Below are positions 9,867 to 18,986 of a DNA stretch of 64,000 nt, one piece after another. Each line of letters opens with the position of its first letter. Positions within the stretch are counted from its first letter, which is position 1. A model generated the notes under the pieces. It did not search any database. It worked only from the letters and a program-made list of their open reading frames with translations, and was not told the origin of the DNA. A program made the translations under genes and the position numbers. The stretch is from assembly GCF_014646655.1 (NCBI RefSeq), contig NZ_BMNR01000009.1, forward strand, positions 1 to 64,000. The letters run 5' to 3'. Origin of the DNA: Yeosuana aromativorans (GTDB taxonomy: Bacteria > Bacteroidota > Bacteroidia > Flavobacteriales > Flavobacteriaceae).

Positions 9867-11372
9867 ATGAAAAATTTAGTATTAATTATATTTTCAACTA
9901 TTTTGCTTTCATCCTGTAATGATCAATTAGACATTGCTCCTAAAAGCAATTTAGAATTAGGCAACTTCTTTGCCACGCCTGAAGATTTTGATTTAGCTCT
10001 TACTGGGGCTTATGATCCAATTGCTGTTCACCAAGGTGATAGGGGGTTTGGCACCTATTTTAAAGGGTTGTTGATGATGGGACGTGCAGGAACTGATGAA
10101 ATGTACGTTAATCAAGGGTTTTGGGATGCCACTGGTAAAGAAATAGGCAATTATACATTTACTTCCTTTTCAAGGATACCAAGTGCAGTTTGGCAATTGC
10201 AATACATTGGTATAAATAGATGCAACGTTTTAATTGATAAAATTAAAAATACCAGTGTTTCTATGCCTGAGGCAACAAAACAAAGAATTCTTGGTGAGGC
10301 AAGTTTTTTAAGGGCTTTTTACTATTTCCAACTAGCACGTTTTTATGGAGGCGTACCTATTATAACTGAGGATACAAATTTAAATGAATTTAGAAATATT
10401 AGAAGTTCCTTGTCTGATACCTATGATTTTATCATTAATGATTTAAAAGTTGCTGAAGAAAATATTCCAGTAATTAATGAACCAGGAAGAGCAACTAAGT
10501 ATGCTGCCAAAACATATTTGGCAAAGGTTTATTTGCAAATGTCTGGTGAACCCTTAAAAGATCAAACTGCTGCTGCAAAAGCTGCTGCATACGCAAAGGA
10601 TGTTATTGATAATGGCCCTTATGACCTTGAACCCAACTATGAAGATATTTTTAAATTGGACCACGAGCATGGAGTGGAATATATTTTTAGTGCAGAATAT
10701 ATTGCAACAGACCTTGAAGGAGGAGAAGTTGCAACTTGGGATGGTCCTCCTGGAAACTATACATACACAATTTCATATTCAATATGTCGTGCCATGCCAG
10801 AATTATATAATTCATATACACCGGGAGATGTTAGAAGAGACCACAATATTGTTGACTATGTTGTTATAGATGCTGATGGAAATACACAACCAACTAACGA
10901 TGGTAATTATTATGCTTATAAATGGAGACATGACCCAAATCCAGCAACTCGTGGATATGCTACAGAATGGCAATCACCATTTAATTTTCCGCTCACGCGT
11001 TTTGCAGATGTATTGTTAATGTATGCTGAAGCACAATGTCGTGCTGATGGCAGTCCTAATGCAGATGCTTATACTGCTATTAACAGGGTGCGCACAAGAG
11101 CTGGATTAGGTAACTTAAGTGGGCTTTCAGGACCAGCATTTTTACAGGCAGTTCTTGATGAAAGAAAGTGGGAACTTTGTTTTGAAGGCCATCGTTGGGT
11201 AGATTTAGTACGATATGGTAAATTGATTGAAGCGGTGCGAGCATCAAGCACAGGTAATCCTATTGCTGCGGCTAATATCAAGGATTATCACGTATTATTT
11301 CCTGTACCAGATAGAGAAATACAAGTAAGTGGTGGTGATTTAGAACAAAATCCAGGGTATTTAGCAAATTAA
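9867..11372 (+). CDS. SusD-like surface glycan-binding lipoprotein
   Basis: The 501-residue protein has a lipoprotein signal (LLSSC, Cys about residue 17) and SusD family hallmarks. These include the early DIAPKSNLELGNFF segment, TPR-like helices around residues 100-230 (LGEASFLRAFYYFQLARFYG), and the C-terminal RxxRWxDLxRYGK-type segment (FEGHRWVDLVRYGKL) before a LFPVPDREI ending. SusD proteins form the lid of the SusC pore and capture the glycan at the surface. It directly follows its SusC partner. A terminator-like hairpin follows, a common arrangement for lowering expression of downstream enzymes. Confidence 0.95.
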   Translation: MKNLVLIIFSTILLSSCNDQLDIAPKSNLELGNFFATPEDFDLALTGAYDPIAVHQGDRGFGTYFKGLLMMGRAGTDEMYVNQGFWDATGKEIGNYTFTSFSRIPSAVWQLQYIGINRCNVLIDKIKNTSVSMPEATKQRILGEASFLRAFYYFQLARFYGGVPIITEDTNLNEFRNIRSSLSDTYDFIINDLKVAEENIPVINEPGRATKYAAKTYLAKVYLQMSGEPLKDQTAAAKAAAYAKDVIDNGPYDLEPNYEDIFKLDHEHGVEYIFSAEYIATDLEGGEVATWDGPPGNYTYTISYSICRAMPELYNSYTPGDVRRDHNIVDYVVIDADGNTQPTNDGNYYAYKWRHDPNPATRGYATEWQSPFNFPLTRFADVLLMYAEAQCRADGSPNADAYTAINRVRTRAGLGNLSGLSGPAFLQAVLDERKWELCFEGHRWVDLVRYGKLIEAVRASSTGNPIAAANIKDYHVLFPVPDREIQVSGGDLEQNPGYLAN

Positions 11373-11390
11373 TGAGTTTAGTTTAGTTAA

Positions 11391-11432
11391 AAAAGAGAAA
11401 AGTGGATTAAGAATCATCTCTTTTCTCTTTTT
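11391..11432 (+). terminator. Hairpin after susD (terminator or attenuator)
   Basis: A 12-bp perfect stem (AAAAGAGAAAAG with CTTTTCTCTTTT) closes a 17-base loop and ends in T residues. It lies between susD and the enzyme genes, so it may partly terminate transcription and set a high SusCD to enzyme ratio. Confidence 0.6.
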
Positions 11433-11461
11433 AAAAAACTAAAACAAAAAATATTAATTAC

Positions 11462-12586
11462 ATGAAGCATATTATTCTTTTATTTTTTGCAGTTTTTTTG
11501 CTTTTAAGTTGTAGTAAAGATGCTGCAGTTAATAAAAACGAACCTGATCCTATTGATGAACCTAATCCTATACCTGATCCTGATCCCGTACCTGATCCCG
11601 ATCCAACTCCTGCAGTTGATTATACCGTAGGTATAGAGGGAGAATGGCGAGCTGATATATACGAATCTGAGGACGTAGGTAACCCTGTTAATTATCCTTA
11701 TTTCGCATGGTATCCTGACGGACATATATCCGTGCTACCAGATGGAAACCAATATATTATGTTTTGGGCTGAATTTGAATCACATCGATCAATTGGTTCA
11801 ACCCAATTTGTAGAGGATCAAACAACCCTCCAACCGAGCAATCCAGTATTTGGTGGAAGAGGAGACTATGATGCTTATAATAATGGAGGTTCTTGGCTAA
11901 TGTCAGTATTTCGTCAAGAAAATGACAATTTTATTGGGTTTTATCATGCAGAAGACCATTGGTATCCTCGAAACAGTAGTGGTATTGCATGGAAATCTAT
12001 TGGAGTGACCTACTCAACCGATAAGGGAACAACATGGAGCGAAGGAGAGCAGATTATAACAAGCCCCAAAGCAAAACCTGCAGCCCCTGAATGGGGTGGA
12101 TCAGGCGATTGCTGTGTAGTTTGGGATCATTTTAATAATCGGTGGGTTTGTTATTATCAGGAAAATTGGATATATATGGCTATTTCAGAAGATCCAAATG
12201 GAGCTCCAGGCACATGGAAAAAATATTATAACGGAGCATTCACAGAACCTGGACTTGGAGGACAACAAACACAAGTACCGGGGTTGTCTCCTGGAGCCAA
12301 CCCTTCTGTACACTGGAACACACACCTTGAAAAGTGGGTTATGGTATGGCATGGATGGGGTAATACGGCTAAAATTTTTCTTTCAGTAAGTGCTGATGGC
12401 ATTAATTGGAGTACTCCAGTAAGCATAATTGGTTCAGAACAAGGTGGTAGGGCTTGGTATGCAACTATAATAGGTAACACAGATGTTGAAGCAGGACAGG
12501 TTGCAAAAATTTATTACGCCGATATGACAAATAGTGGTAGAAAGTTTAAAGTTCGAACCATAAAATTTTTTAAACCTGGTGAATAA
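11462..12586 (+). CDS. Surface lipoprotein with sugar-hydrolase-like propeller fold, unassigned
   Basis: The 374-residue protein has a lipoprotein signal (LLLSC) and an extended Pro-Asp linker (about residues 25-52, repeated PDPDP) that would hold the rest away from the cell surface. The C-terminal ~320 residues look like a beta-propeller: alternating aromatic-rich strands, one Asp-box-like motif (STDKGTTWSEG) and repeated Trp-rich turns (WDHFNNRWVCYYQENW, WNTHLEKWVMVWHGW). This recalls five-bladed propeller hydrolases of the GH43/GH117 kind or sialidase-like proteins, but I cannot place it in a family. It sits between susD and the GH110 gene, a usual place for a surface endo-enzyme or second binding protein. 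No other endo-acting candidate is visible in the locus, so catalysis is possible but not shown. Confidence 0.55.
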   Translation: MKHIILLFFAVFLLLSCSKDAAVNKNEPDPIDEPNPIPDPDPVPDPDPTPAVDYTVGIEGEWRADIYESEDVGNPVNYPYFAWYPDGHISVLPDGNQYIMFWAEFESHRSIGSTQFVEDQTTLQPSNPVFGGRGDYDAYNNGGSWLMSVFRQENDNFIGFYHAEDHWYPRNSSGIAWKSIGVTYSTDKGTTWSEGEQIITSPKAKPAAPEWGGSGDCCVVWDHFNNRWVCYYQENWIYMAISEDPNGAPGTWKKYYNGAFTEPGLGGQQTQVPGLSPGANPSVHWNTHLEKWVMVWHGWGNTAKIFLSVSADGINWSTPVSIIGSEQGGRAWYATIIGNTDVEAGQVAKIYYADMTNSGRKFKVRTIKFFKPGE

Positions 12587-12720
12587 TATTTCTTGTTTTC
12601 AATGAATCCCCGAGTAGGTTAAGCTACAGATGGAAATATAATTTTAACAGAAAAAGTTGAATTAAAATCAAGGGTAATTTTTTTAAATCAATTACCATTT
12701 ATTCTTAAAAAACGGCAAGA

Positions 12721-14586
12721 ATGCGAAGATATATAGCCCTTATAACAATATTAGTAGTTGTATTAACTAGTTGTTCGGCACAAACAAATAAAATAAAACA
12801 TTATTTTTCTGAAGCATCAAACAATGATGAGGATTTTACATCCAAAGTCTTTGATGTGCTTAATAATGATAAAGAATCAGAATGCACAATAGAGTTCAAG
12901 ACTGGAATATATAATTTTTATCCAGAGAAAGCTTATGAAAAATATGTAAAAATTTCTAATAATGATAATGGACTTCGCAAGTTTATTTTTGCTTTAGAAG
13001 GAAGAAAGAATATAACTATCAACGGTAATGGAGCCACTTTTATATTTCATGGGAGCGTTATTCCTTTTTTGGTTGAAAATTCCACAAATATTAAAATAGA
13101 AAATATAAACATAGAATATGATTTTCCTTTTGATTTAGAAGGAGTTGTTGTTGCTAATAACCAAAAAGAAAAAACATTTGACTTAAAGATCAATAAAGAA
13201 AACAAATACAAAATAAAAGATGATATCCTATACTTTAGCGGATACGACTGGGAAATAGGTATGGGAGAAAACATTGTTTACAACGCCATAACTAAATCAC
13301 CGGAATACTTTACTTCAAAATATGAACATAATTTTAATAAGCATTTTTTAAAAGCAACAGATCTTGGCAATAACATTGTTAGGTTCTCAAATTTGGATGC
13401 GGCCAAAGTTCCACCAGTAGGTAGCATATATTCTGATAAAGGCCCACATGGTAAAAACAGGAATATAGTTGGTTTTAGGGTTTATAAGTCTAAAAATCTA
13501 GTACTGAACAACATCAATGTTTATCATTCTGGGGCAATGGCACTTATCGCCGAAAAGACAGAAACAATTTCATTGAATAAATTTAATGTCATCTTAAAAG
13601 AAGGATCTACAAGGGTAATTTCAGCTACTGCTGATGCAACACATTTTATAAACTGTAAAGGTAAGATATCTATGGATGATTGTAGATTCGAAAATATGCT
13701 TGACGATGCTACAAATGTTCATGGTACATATATGATTTGTGATGAAGTGATTGATGCTTCAACTGTTGCATTAAAGTTTGGTCACTTTCAGCAACAAGGA
13801 TTTGATTTTGCAGAAAAAGGTGATACTTTAAGATTTATAGATAGAACTAATCTGCTTCCTGTAGGTATTGGTGTAGTTAAAAGCATTGATATGATTAATG
13901 AAAATTACTATAAGATTGCTTTTGAAGATAAAATTCCTGATTTCACCAAAAAAAATATAGCCATTGAAAACATTACATGGATGCCTTCTTTAGAAGTGAA
14001 AAATTGTTCTGTAAAACAAAACCGGGCACGCAGTCTATTGATTTCAACTTCAAAGCCTGTATTGATTGAAAACAATTACTTTGCTTCAATGATGGCCGGC
14101 ATTAGAATATGTGGAGATGCAAATTATTGGTTTGAATCTGGGCCTGTATCAAATGTAACCATTAGGGGTAATACTTTTGAAAATTTAGGTGTTGGAGGTC
14201 ATTCACCACAGGCAATATTGCAAATAGATCCTATCATTGGGAAAGAATATAGAAAAGACGGTTATTATCATAAAAATATAGTTTTTGAAAACAATAAAAT
14301 AAGAACATTTGATCCTCTTGTTATTTATGCCCTAAGTGTTGACGGATTAATAATAAGGAATAACACAATTATCCAAACAAAAAAATATCCACAGATTTTC
14401 AATGATTTATCTCCGTTTGATCTTCAAAATTGCACAAACATAAAAATAGAAGGAAATACTTATAAAGGTGACAATGAAGCTTCAATTAGCTTAATTAATT
14501 GTCAGAAATTGGAAATTGATTCAAAGCAGGAAGGGTTTTTGGAAAACACTATTAAAAATCCAAATAAATATTTCTATCAAAATTAA
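12721..14586 (+). CDS. GH110-type alpha-1,3-galactosidase (copy 1)
   Basis: The 621-residue protein has a short lipoprotein-like signal (VVLTSCSA). The right-handed beta-helix that follows has the features I associate with GH110 exo-alpha-galactosidases: YNFYPEKAYEKY near residue 65, NNDNGLRKFIF, GNGATFIFHGS near 105, and an LDDATNVHG segment with Asp328 and Asp329. Length fits the family (about 600). GH110 enzymes remove terminal alpha-1,3-linked galactose, known from blood-group B structures and from marine carrageenan-type substrates. A paralogue at 16,074 shares all these motifs but differs widely elsewhere, suggesting two linkage or context specificities. Which Asp residues are catalytic cannot be fixed from here. 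A lipid-anchored location, surface or periplasmic, is inferred. Confidence 0.8.
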   Translation: MRRYIALITILVVVLTSCSAQTNKIKHYFSEASNNDEDFTSKVFDVLNNDKESECTIEFKTGIYNFYPEKAYEKYVKISNNDNGLRKFIFALEGRKNITINGNGATFIFHGSVIPFLVENSTNIKIENINIEYDFPFDLEGVVVANNQKEKTFDLKINKENKYKIKDDILYFSGYDWEIGMGENIVYNAITKSPEYFTSKYEHNFNKHFLKATDLGNNIVRFSNLDAAKVPPVGSIYSDKGPHGKNRNIVGFRVYKSKNLVLNNINVYHSGAMALIAEKTETISLNKFNVILKEGSTRVISATADATHFINCKGKISMDDCRFENMLDDATNVHGTYMICDEVIDASTVALKFGHFQQQGFDFAEKGDTLRFIDRTNLLPVGIGVVKSIDMINENYYKIAFEDKIPDFTKKNIAIENITWMPSLEVKNCSVKQNRARSLLISTSKPVLIENNYFASMMAGIRICGDANYWFESGPVSNVTIRGNTFENLGVGGHSPQAILQIDPIIGKEYRKDGYYHKNIVFENNKIRTFDPLVIYALSVDGLIIRNNTIIQTKKYPQIFNDLSPFDLQNCTNIKIEGNTYKGDNEASISLINCQKLEIDSKQEGFLENTIKNPNKYFYQN

Positions 14587-14635
14587 GTTATTTAATGCTT
14601 ACGTAATTTGAGTTAGTTTGAGTTTAAGCAGTTTG

Positions 14636-14662
14636 GATGGGGCTGTTAGATACAGTCCCATC
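14636..14662 (+). terminator. Hairpin between GH110 and CE15 genes
   Basis: An 11-bp stem with one mismatch (GATGGGGCTGT with ACAGTCCCATC) encloses a 5-base loop. It lacks a T tract, so it may be an mRNA-processing or attenuating hairpin rather than a full terminator. It sits in the 207-bp gap before the next start codon. Confidence 0.4.
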
Positions 14663-14793
14663 TAATTTAAACAGAAATTACAACTAATTTAGTAACCAGA
14701 AGTAATGGAGAGGTCTAAGAAAGAACTAAGAAATAAATTACAACATAAACACAAATTCACTTGACAATAAACAAATGTTTTAAAAATCATAAA

Positions 14794-16071
14794 ATGAAAA
14801 CAAAATATTTTCAGTTGATTTTTGTTTGGTTTTCAGTAACTATATGTTTTTCGCAGATTAATTTTGATGAAAATCAGGTTCCTGATTACATTTTGCCTGA
14901 GATTTTGCTGACTCAAAATGGAAAAAAAATCGAGACTTCCAGTCAATGGGATTCCATTAGAAGACCTGAGATTTTGGACATGTTTAAAAATCATGTTTAT
15001 GGAGATGTTTGTGATGATGACATTAAAATCAAGTTTGAAACAACAGATGTTGATGATTATGCCTTGTGTGGCAAAGCAATCAGGAAGAACGTAGCCATAC
15101 ATTTTATCAATGGGACAGACACCTTGACGGCTAATTTGCTTATTTACATTCCATCAAAGCATCCCGATGGGCCTGCGCCGTTATTTTTAGGAATGAATTT
15201 TTTTGGAAATCATACTATTCATTATGATTTGAGTATTCCAATTTCTGACAGCTATGTTAGAAATAATCCTGGGTTTAATATTTTCAATAACAAGGGAACG
15301 GAGGAATCTCGAGGTGTACGTGAAAGCAGATGGCCAGTAGAAAGAATCATTGATAGAGGATATGGAATAGCAACCATTTATTATGGAGATATTGATCCAG
15401 ATTTTGATGACGGTTTTAAAAATGGTCTGTATAAACTAACAGCCAATTGTGCAAGTAAGAATCCTGATAAAAGAAGTTCCATTTCGGCTTGGGCTTATGC
15501 TTTATCAAGAGCAATGGACTATTTTGAAACAGACGATGACATTAATCAAAGCCAAATAATTGTTTTTGGACATTCAAGATTGGGTAAAGTAGCCCTTTGG
15601 GCTGGAGCAGTTGATAAAAGGTTTGCTATTGTTATTTCCAATGATTCAGGTTGTGGAGGGGCCGCTCTCTCTAGAAGAAAATTTGGAGAAACCGTTAAAC
15701 AAATCAATGAAAGTTTTCCACATTGGTTCTGCAAGGCATTCAAAGATTTTAATGATAAGGAAGATTCATTACCATTAGATCAGCATATGTTGATAGGATT
15801 GATAGCTCCTAGACCGGTATATGTTGCTAGTGCGGAAAATGATAAATGGGCTGACCCTAAAGGAGAATATCTCTCTTTGTTTTATTCTGGGCCCGTTTAT
15901 AGGCTTTATGGTTTGCAAACTTTTGAACAAGATTCATTGCCACTAATTAATAAACCACTTTGGATTGGTAACATGGGATATCATATTCGATCTGGCGATC
16001 ATGATATCACAAGATTTGATTGGGAAAGGTATTTAGATTTTGCGGATAATCATTTTAATAAAATTAAATAA
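14794..16071 (+). CDS. CE15-like glucuronoyl esterase, alpha/beta hydrolase
   Basis: The 425-residue secreted protein has a signal peptide (FVWFSVTICFSQ) and an alpha/beta-hydrolase fold. The nucleophile motif is GHSRLGKVALWAG with Ser260, close to the GCSRxGK motif of CE15. A late GYHIRSGDHDIT segment supplies the likely catalytic His. CE15 enzymes cleave esters of (methyl)glucuronic acid, and bacterial members act on varied uronate esters. Its place between two GH110 genes and upstream of a beta-glucuronidase supports a role in freeing esterified uronate side groups. The open frame extends back to a TTG at 14,761, but the ATG at 14,794 gives a proper signal peptide. The next gene begins 2 bp after its stop. 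Confidence 0.72.
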   Translation: MKTKYFQLIFVWFSVTICFSQINFDENQVPDYILPEILLTQNGKKIETSSQWDSIRRPEILDMFKNHVYGDVCDDDIKIKFETTDVDDYALCGKAIRKNVAIHFINGTDTLTANLLIYIPSKHPDGPAPLFLGMNFFGNHTIHYDLSIPISDSYVRNNPGFNIFNNKGTEESRGVRESRWPVERIIDRGYGIATIYYGDIDPDFDDGFKNGLYKLTANCASKNPDKRSSISAWAYALSRAMDYFETDDDINQSQIIVFGHSRLGKVALWAGAVDKRFAIVISNDSGCGGAALSRRKFGETVKQINESFPHWFCKAFKDFNDKEDSLPLDQHMLIGLIAPRPVYVASAENDKWADPKGEYLSLFYSGPVYRLYGLQTFEQDSLPLINKPLWIGNMGYHIRSGDHDITRFDWERYLDFADNHFNKIK

Positions 16072-16073
16072 TC

Positions 16074-17960
16074 ATGCTTTACGGTAAAATAAACTTTTTA
16101 CAACTACTATTATTTCTTGTAGTAGTACAACATTCTTTATTCGCTCAAGAATTTAAACTAAGTGATTATCTTATAGAAGGTGAAAAAGATGCAACCCTCT
16201 CTGTATTGACGATGTTGCAAGATGCTGCAAAACACAAAAACAGTAAAGTAATTATTGAAAAGGGCACTTATAATTTTTATCCCGAAAAAGCGTATGAACA
16301 GTATTGTTTTGTGACAAACCATGACAACGGCATGAGGAGAATTGCCTTTAACATCAAAAATTTTGATGGTTTAACAATTGATGCTCAAGGATCTACCTTT
16401 ATTTTTCATGGTGTGATGATGCCATTTAATATTGAAAATTCGAAAAATATAGACATTTCCGGTCTAAACATTGACTGGTTTCTCCCTCTGCACAGTGAAG
16501 GTTTAATAGAAGCAAATGATACCACCAATCATTCGTTTGATTTAAGACTAGCTGATAATATGCCATATACAATCAGGAATGAGCAACTAATCTTTATCAA
16601 AGAAGGATTTGAGCATGATTTAAACCAAGCTATTTTGTTCGATCCCGAGCGAAAAGCTGTGTCATATAATACTAGCAAGTATACACCACTGAAAATGATT
16701 GACCATATTGTAATTAGGAATAAAGACAAATTTGATTATCACAATTATATTGATTTTCGAAGACCGGAGTATGAAACTCAGGACTTGGAGTATGCCATAA
16801 AAGCCAAAGAACTGGAACCGGGCTTGGTGAGAATTTCAGGACTTAAAGGTATGCCGCCTCCTATAGGAATGGTTTTGGTTTGCAAAGGTCAGTTCGGAAA
16901 GGCAAGAATTGCAAATGCGTTTCATATTAATGAAAGCAGCAATGTGAAATTACACGACTTGAACATTTATTACGCTGGAGGAATGGGCGTTATTGGTGAA
17001 CGCAGTCAGGATATCACTCTTGATCATGTTAATATATTACCAAATCCAGAAAAAAAACTTATGGTGTCTATAACAGCTGATGCAGCACATTTTGCTGGCT
17101 GTAAGGGTAAAGTAGTTATTGATTATTGCAATTTTAGAAATCAACTTGATGACGGCTTGAACGTGCATGGAGCGTTTGTTATTGTTGAAGATATACTTGG
17201 ACCAGACAAAGTAGGTGTAAGAATTGGGCATTTTCAGCAAGCAGGATTTCAGTTTGCGGAAAAAGGAGATCGTGTAGGGATTATTGATGTTGATAAATCC
17301 CCGGAAGTCGCATTTCAAACAACAGTAAATTCATTAAACAAACTAAACCAGGACTATTATATCATTACGTTCGATGAAAATATTACAGAGAAACTTAACA
17401 AAGGTTTTATTCTTGAAAATTTAGACTGGTATCCGGAAGTTACCATTACAAATAGCCAGTTTGCTGATAATAGAGCAAGAGGGCTTTTACTGAAGTCACC
17501 AAAAAAGACAATCATCAAAAACAACTATTTCAGTAATATGATGCAGGCCTTGATCATTAGTGGTGGAATAAATACTTGGTGGTATGAATCTGGAGGTGCG
17601 CAGGATTTGCTTATAGAAGGCAATACCTTTGGAGATTGTAGTTACGATGGCAGAAAAAGACCCGTGATAAGTATCGGCGGCGATGAGGATTATAAAGGAC
17701 GCCAGTTAGGCAAAATCATTATTAAAAATAATACATTCAATAATTTCAATCCTTCTATACTTAAGGCAGGTGGAGTAAACAGACTGGAATTTATTAATAA
17801 TACCATCAATAATTCTAAAACCTTTCCTCCAACTGATTTTGATGCATATGTTATTGATGTAAAACAGGTTGATACCCTTAATATTAAAAATGTAAAAATC
17901 AGTAAGGATTTTGTCAACAAGGAGAACATAAAAGCTGTAAAACATAATCTATCTAATTAG
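16074..17960 (+). CDS. GH110-type alpha-1,3-galactosidase (copy 2)
   Basis: The 628-residue protein has a signal peptide ending near SLFAQ and no lipobox Cys, so unlike copy 1 it should be a soluble periplasmic protein. It carries the same GH110-like landmarks: YNFYPEKAYEQY, NHDNGMRRIAF, GSTFIFHGVMMPF, a SADAAHF-like segment (SITADAAHFAGCKG) and LDDGLNVHG with Asp359 and Asp360. GNTF/NNTF-type parallel beta-helix repeats fill the C-terminal third. It starts 2 bp after the CE15 stop, so the two are translationally coupled. With the lipid-anchored copy 1 this suggests stepwise alpha-galactose removal, one enzyme before and one after import, or two different linkages. Confidence 0.82.
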   Translation: MLYGKINFLQLLLFLVVVQHSLFAQEFKLSDYLIEGEKDATLSVLTMLQDAAKHKNSKVIIEKGTYNFYPEKAYEQYCFVTNHDNGMRRIAFNIKNFDGLTIDAQGSTFIFHGVMMPFNIENSKNIDISGLNIDWFLPLHSEGLIEANDTTNHSFDLRLADNMPYTIRNEQLIFIKEGFEHDLNQAILFDPERKAVSYNTSKYTPLKMIDHIVIRNKDKFDYHNYIDFRRPEYETQDLEYAIKAKELEPGLVRISGLKGMPPPIGMVLVCKGQFGKARIANAFHINESSNVKLHDLNIYYAGGMGVIGERSQDITLDHVNILPNPEKKLMVSITADAAHFAGCKGKVVIDYCNFRNQLDDGLNVHGAFVIVEDILGPDKVGVRIGHFQQAGFQFAEKGDRVGIIDVDKSPEVAFQTTVNSLNKLNQDYYIITFDENITEKLNKGFILENLDWYPEVTITNSQFADNRARGLLLKSPKKTIIKNNYFSNMMQALIISGGINTWWYESGGAQDLLIEGNTFGDCSYDGRKRPVISIGGDEDYKGRQLGKIIIKNNTFNNFNPSILKAGGVNRLEFINNTINNSKTFPPTDFDAYVIDVKQVDTLNIKNVKISKDFVNKENIKAVKHNLSN

Positions 17961-18036
17961 GATTAAGTTAATCAAAGCAATTTGTGTTAAAAATATTCAT
18001 TTCATAAATTCCAAGAACAAATAAAATATAAGACAA

Positions 18037-18957
18037 ATGCAAAAAAAAGTGATTATTGTTTTGGTATTAACACATATGCTTTCGATTGCTTTGGCTCAAA
18101 ACAATGAAAAAGAGACATTTAGGCTTTTCTTTTTAGGCGGACAATCAAATATGGAAGGTCATGGACTGAACACTGAATTACCAGACTCCCTCAGGGGTAC
18201 GATTGAAAATGTATGGATTTATCAAGGATGTGCCGTAGGAGATGAAAATCAAAAAGGCGGGTTGGGGAAATGGGATAACTTAAAACCGGGAAATGGAGCC
18301 GGATTCATTTCAGATGGCGTGACAAACAAACTCTCGCGTAAGTTTGGACCAGAACTATCTTTTGGCAAAAAATTACAGGAGTTGTATCCTGGTGAAAAAA
18401 TTGCCTTAATTAAATATGCTAGAGGTGGTTCTTCAATTGATAGTTTGGCTGCTCGTGAATATGGTTCATGGGAATTTGATTACCAAGGCTCCAATGGGAT
18501 TAATCAATTCGATCATTTTTTGACTACAATTATTGGAGCATTATGTGTAAAAGACATAGATGGCAATGGGATTGAAGATGTATTAGTCCCAAGTGGAATC
18601 ATTTGGATGCAGGGGGAAAGTGATGCTGTGTTATCAAAAGATATTGCATTTCGGTATTATGCGAATCTCAAGAGGCTCATGGATTTGATACGGGCAGTAT
18701 TTCGCAATGATGATATTCCAGTAGTGATAGGCAAAATTTCAGATTCTGGAATGGATAACCAAGGGAAGACCTGGGAATTTGGCGAATTGATACAATATGC
18801 ACAAGAGGAGTATGTTAGAAAGGATAAAAATGCAGCTATCGTAAGAGATACCCAGTTTTATCAATATTCTGATCCTTGGCATTATGACAGCAAGGGATAT
18901 ATTGACCTTGGAATAAAATTCGCAGAAGCAATCTCTATTCTCAGTAAAGCCAAATGA
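18037..18957 (+). CDS. SASA/CE6-like carbohydrate acetylesterase
   Basis: The 306-residue secreted protein has a signal peptide (ALAQ) and the SGNH-type motifs of the sialate O-acetylesterase / CE6 acetylxylan esterase superfamily. These are the nucleophile block GGQSNMEGHG (Ser37), the WMQGESDA block near residue 190, and DPWHYDSKGY near 285 with the Asp-His pair. Members remove O-acetyl groups from sugars. In this operon the likely substrate is the acetylated PUL glycan rather than sialic acid, since no sialidase or lyase is nearby. The next gene follows after about 30 bp. Confidence 0.82.
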   Translation: MQKKVIIVLVLTHMLSIALAQNNEKETFRLFFLGGQSNMEGHGLNTELPDSLRGTIENVWIYQGCAVGDENQKGGLGKWDNLKPGNGAGFISDGVTNKLSRKFGPELSFGKKLQELYPGEKIALIKYARGGSSIDSLAAREYGSWEFDYQGSNGINQFDHFLTTIIGALCVKDIDGNGIEDVLVPSGIIWMQGESDAVLSKDIAFRYYANLKRLMDLIRAVFRNDDIPVVIGKISDSGMDNQGKTWEFGELIQYAQEEYVRKDKNAAIVRDTQFYQYSDPWHYDSKGYIDLGIKFAEAISILSKAK

Positions 18958-18986
18958 TTATCTTTATTAAATCATAAAAATCAAGA

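Noticed and set aside
18037-18957. SASA-domain protein as a sialic-acid esterase of the nan locus
   Set aside because: It lies 29 kb from the sialic-acid genes, inside the GH110/GH2 operon, so its substrate is more likely the glycan of that operon.
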